Positions 62,973 through 64,000 of a stretch of DNA of 64,000 nt are shown here, piece after piece. Under the pieces are notes generated by a model. It was given only the letters and a program-made list of their open reading frames with translations. It made no database searches and was not told where the DNA came from. Position 1 is the first letter of the stretch. Every line of letters starts with the position of its first letter. The stretch is from an uncultured Alphaproteobacteria bacterium (GTDB lineage: Bacteria; Pseudomonadota; Alphaproteobacteria; Rhodobacterales; Rhodobacteraceae), in assembly GCA_902562285.1 (NCBI GenBank), contig CACESU010000003.1, forward strand, positions 18,346-82,345. Reading direction: 5' to 3'. A program made the position numbers and the translations under genes.

Positions 62973-63587
62973 TTATTGTAAGTTTGGGTTTAACTGTTTA
63001 TCAAGACAATCTCCCAGTTCATGTTGAGCAGCTGCTAAGATAGGACGTAAGGTATTTGCTTTTATATTTATAAGATTTGCAAGCCTATTAATTGTGCTGG
63101 TAGCAGCCCCCGTTACTGGGTCTTTTAATTCAAAATATTGTAATAAATAATGAAAATTTTTAGGACTTTTGTCCTTTAAAAATTTAATACACTTCTCCCA
63201 TGCTATTTTTGCAATGACTTCATCTTCATGGCTAGAAGTGGTCTGGGCCATAATACTTTGGGATAATTCATCATCTTCATTTTGGTTTTCATAACCAATA
63301 TCCCCTCTTCTAAACAATTCTTCAATAATTCTTCCATAGGTTTTATCTCTACGAAGCTTATCGATGTATCGAAACCTTAATCTTTTTAAACAAAATGCTG
63401 TTAGATTTTTAATATCATCAATAATAACTGATCCATCTTGAATTGAACTATATAATTCTTCAAAAATTTCCTGGGTTAAGTCATGAGCTTGATCAATATC
63501 CTGATAACGACACCAATCCGATTGTTTTCTTACAACCCATTTCACCAAAATGGGGTAAGTTTCTTTTATTTTTTGATTAAGATCCAT
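62973..63587 (-). CDS. ECF-type RNA polymerase sigma factor
   Basis: The 204-aa protein has the two-domain ECF layout. Region 2 has 'DLTQEIFEELYSSIQDG' and 'TAFCLKRLRFRYIDKLRRD' for core and -10 recognition. Region 4 at the C-terminus is a helix-turn-helix ('INRLANLINIKANTLRPILAA') for -35 recognition. The five promoter-like sites in the same block have the form expected of this class. I see no copy of the site before its own gene, so self-activation is not evident. The exact ECF group cannot be assigned. Confidence 0.85.
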   Translation of the reverse strand: MDLNQKIKETYPILVKWVVRKQSDWCRYQDIDQAHDLTQEIFEELYSSIQDGSVIIDDIKNLTAFCLKRLRFRYIDKLRRDKTYGRIIEELFRRGDIGYENQNEDDELSQSIMAQTTSSHEDEVIAKIAWEKCIKFLKDKSPKNFHYLLQYFELKDPVTGAATSTINRLANLINIKANTLRPILAAAQHELGDCLDKQLNPNLQ

Positions 63588-63675
63588 CCCTTGAAACCTT
63601 TTAAAAATAAAACAAACATTTTTCTAACTCTAAACGACTACCAACTAATAATAACAGAAAATGGAGAGTTAATAA

Positions 63676-63966
63676 ATGATTATTGAATTTTCACCAAAAT
63701 ACACAAAACATGCCATTGTTCGAACCCAACAGCGTGGCATTAGAAAATGGGTAACTGAATTTATACTAATTAATGCTGACATAAACAAACATGTTGGAAA
63801 AGGTTGTATGTCAAGATTTGTTAGCAAAAAGAAATTAAATAAAATGTTATCAGATCAAGTCATTCAACCTAAAGATGCAGATTTAGTTAAAGGTGTTGTT
63901 GTAATTGAAAGAGATCAAACAATTCAAACTGTTTTTCATAAAAAGATTAGAATGAGGAATAGGTAA
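63676..63966 (+). CDS. DUF4258-domain protein
   Basis: The 96-aa protein has the DUF4258 pattern 'YTKHAIVRTQQRGIRKWVTEF', a His-x-x-x-Arg-x-x-x-Arg-Gly-Ile start and a central Arg ('GCMSRFVSKKKLNK'). DUF4258 proteins are related to small nuclease-type toxins but some are probably regulatory. It is the only plus-strand gene in this block, divergent from the sigma factor by about 90 bp. GGAGAG precedes the ATG. Confidence 0.75.
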   Translation: MIIEFSPKYTKHAIVRTQQRGIRKWVTEFILINADINKHVGKGCMSRFVSKKKLNKMLSDQVIQPKDADLVKGVVVIERDQTIQTVFHKKIRMRNR

Positions 63967-64000
63967 ATATTAAGAAACCAAAACGAAACTTCAAACATAG

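Overview
The window is AT-rich chromosomal DNA from what is most likely a marine-type, low-GC alphaproteobacterium. The basis is the gene order yajC-secD-secF-Mth938-like, the many short intergenic gaps, the mix of small-molecule catabolic genes, and a tRNA-Phe whose 3' half looks alphaproteobacterial. The genus cannot be named from the sequence alone.

Positions 1-36700 look like core or ordinary accessory chromosome: a superoxide dismutase 5' fragment, the Sec export accessory operon, an acyl-CoA ligase/ketopantoate-reductase-like pair, a giant repetitive surface-type protein (1770 aa), a proline-racemase-family enzyme, two thioesterases, uracil-DNA glycosylase, and an FAD amine oxidase. Next come a 2-oxoglutarate oxygenase/M29-like/AhpD-like cluster beside a polar amino-acid ABC transporter, a desaturase, XdhC and MobA-like molybdenum-cofactor helpers, a small O-antigen sugar cluster (rfbG), and a KDG-kinase-like gene. 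Last is a less AT-rich set for the acetyl-CoA-regenerating step of the serine cycle: malyl-CoA lyase and both malate-CoA ligase subunits.

At 37219-37294 lies a tRNA-Phe-like sequence whose acceptor stem no longer pairs. It abuts a complete tyrosine integrase. A 228-bp direct repeat of the anticodon/5' half plus the start of the integrase recurs at 45785. This outlines an element of about 8.5 kb, followed by a second, tandem element with a truncated integrase that runs past the right end of the window. The first element carries a Sel1-repeat/caspase-like protein and a His-Xaa-Ser (HXS) peptide-modification cassette: two radical-SAM enzymes HxsB and HxsC, the repeat peptide HxsA, a small membrane protein, and a MauG-like di-heme enzyme.

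The second element (46.1-64 kb) holds the most unusual content. About twenty genes, nearly all on the minus strand, include an ECF-type sigma factor, a very large membrane-bound protein with anti-sigma-like repeats and a DUF4384-like domain, and a vWA protein. They also include a periplasmic ClpP-fold protease with a multi-pass membrane coiled-coil partner, a DEDD-nuclease-like protein, a MORN protein, a metallophosphoesterase, a glycine-zipper-like secreted protein, and an HTH protein. The left part has an SF2 helicase with zinc ribbons, two DUF1176-like secreted proteins, a protein-E-like protein, and a membrane-anchored, G-box-less FtsZ-like protein. Five 30-bp sites of identical geometry (minus-strand TTTTACAACA, 16 nt, CGAC) stand upstream of five of these transcription units. 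I read the block as one ECF-sigma-controlled envelope or conflict system that appears not to match a named system.
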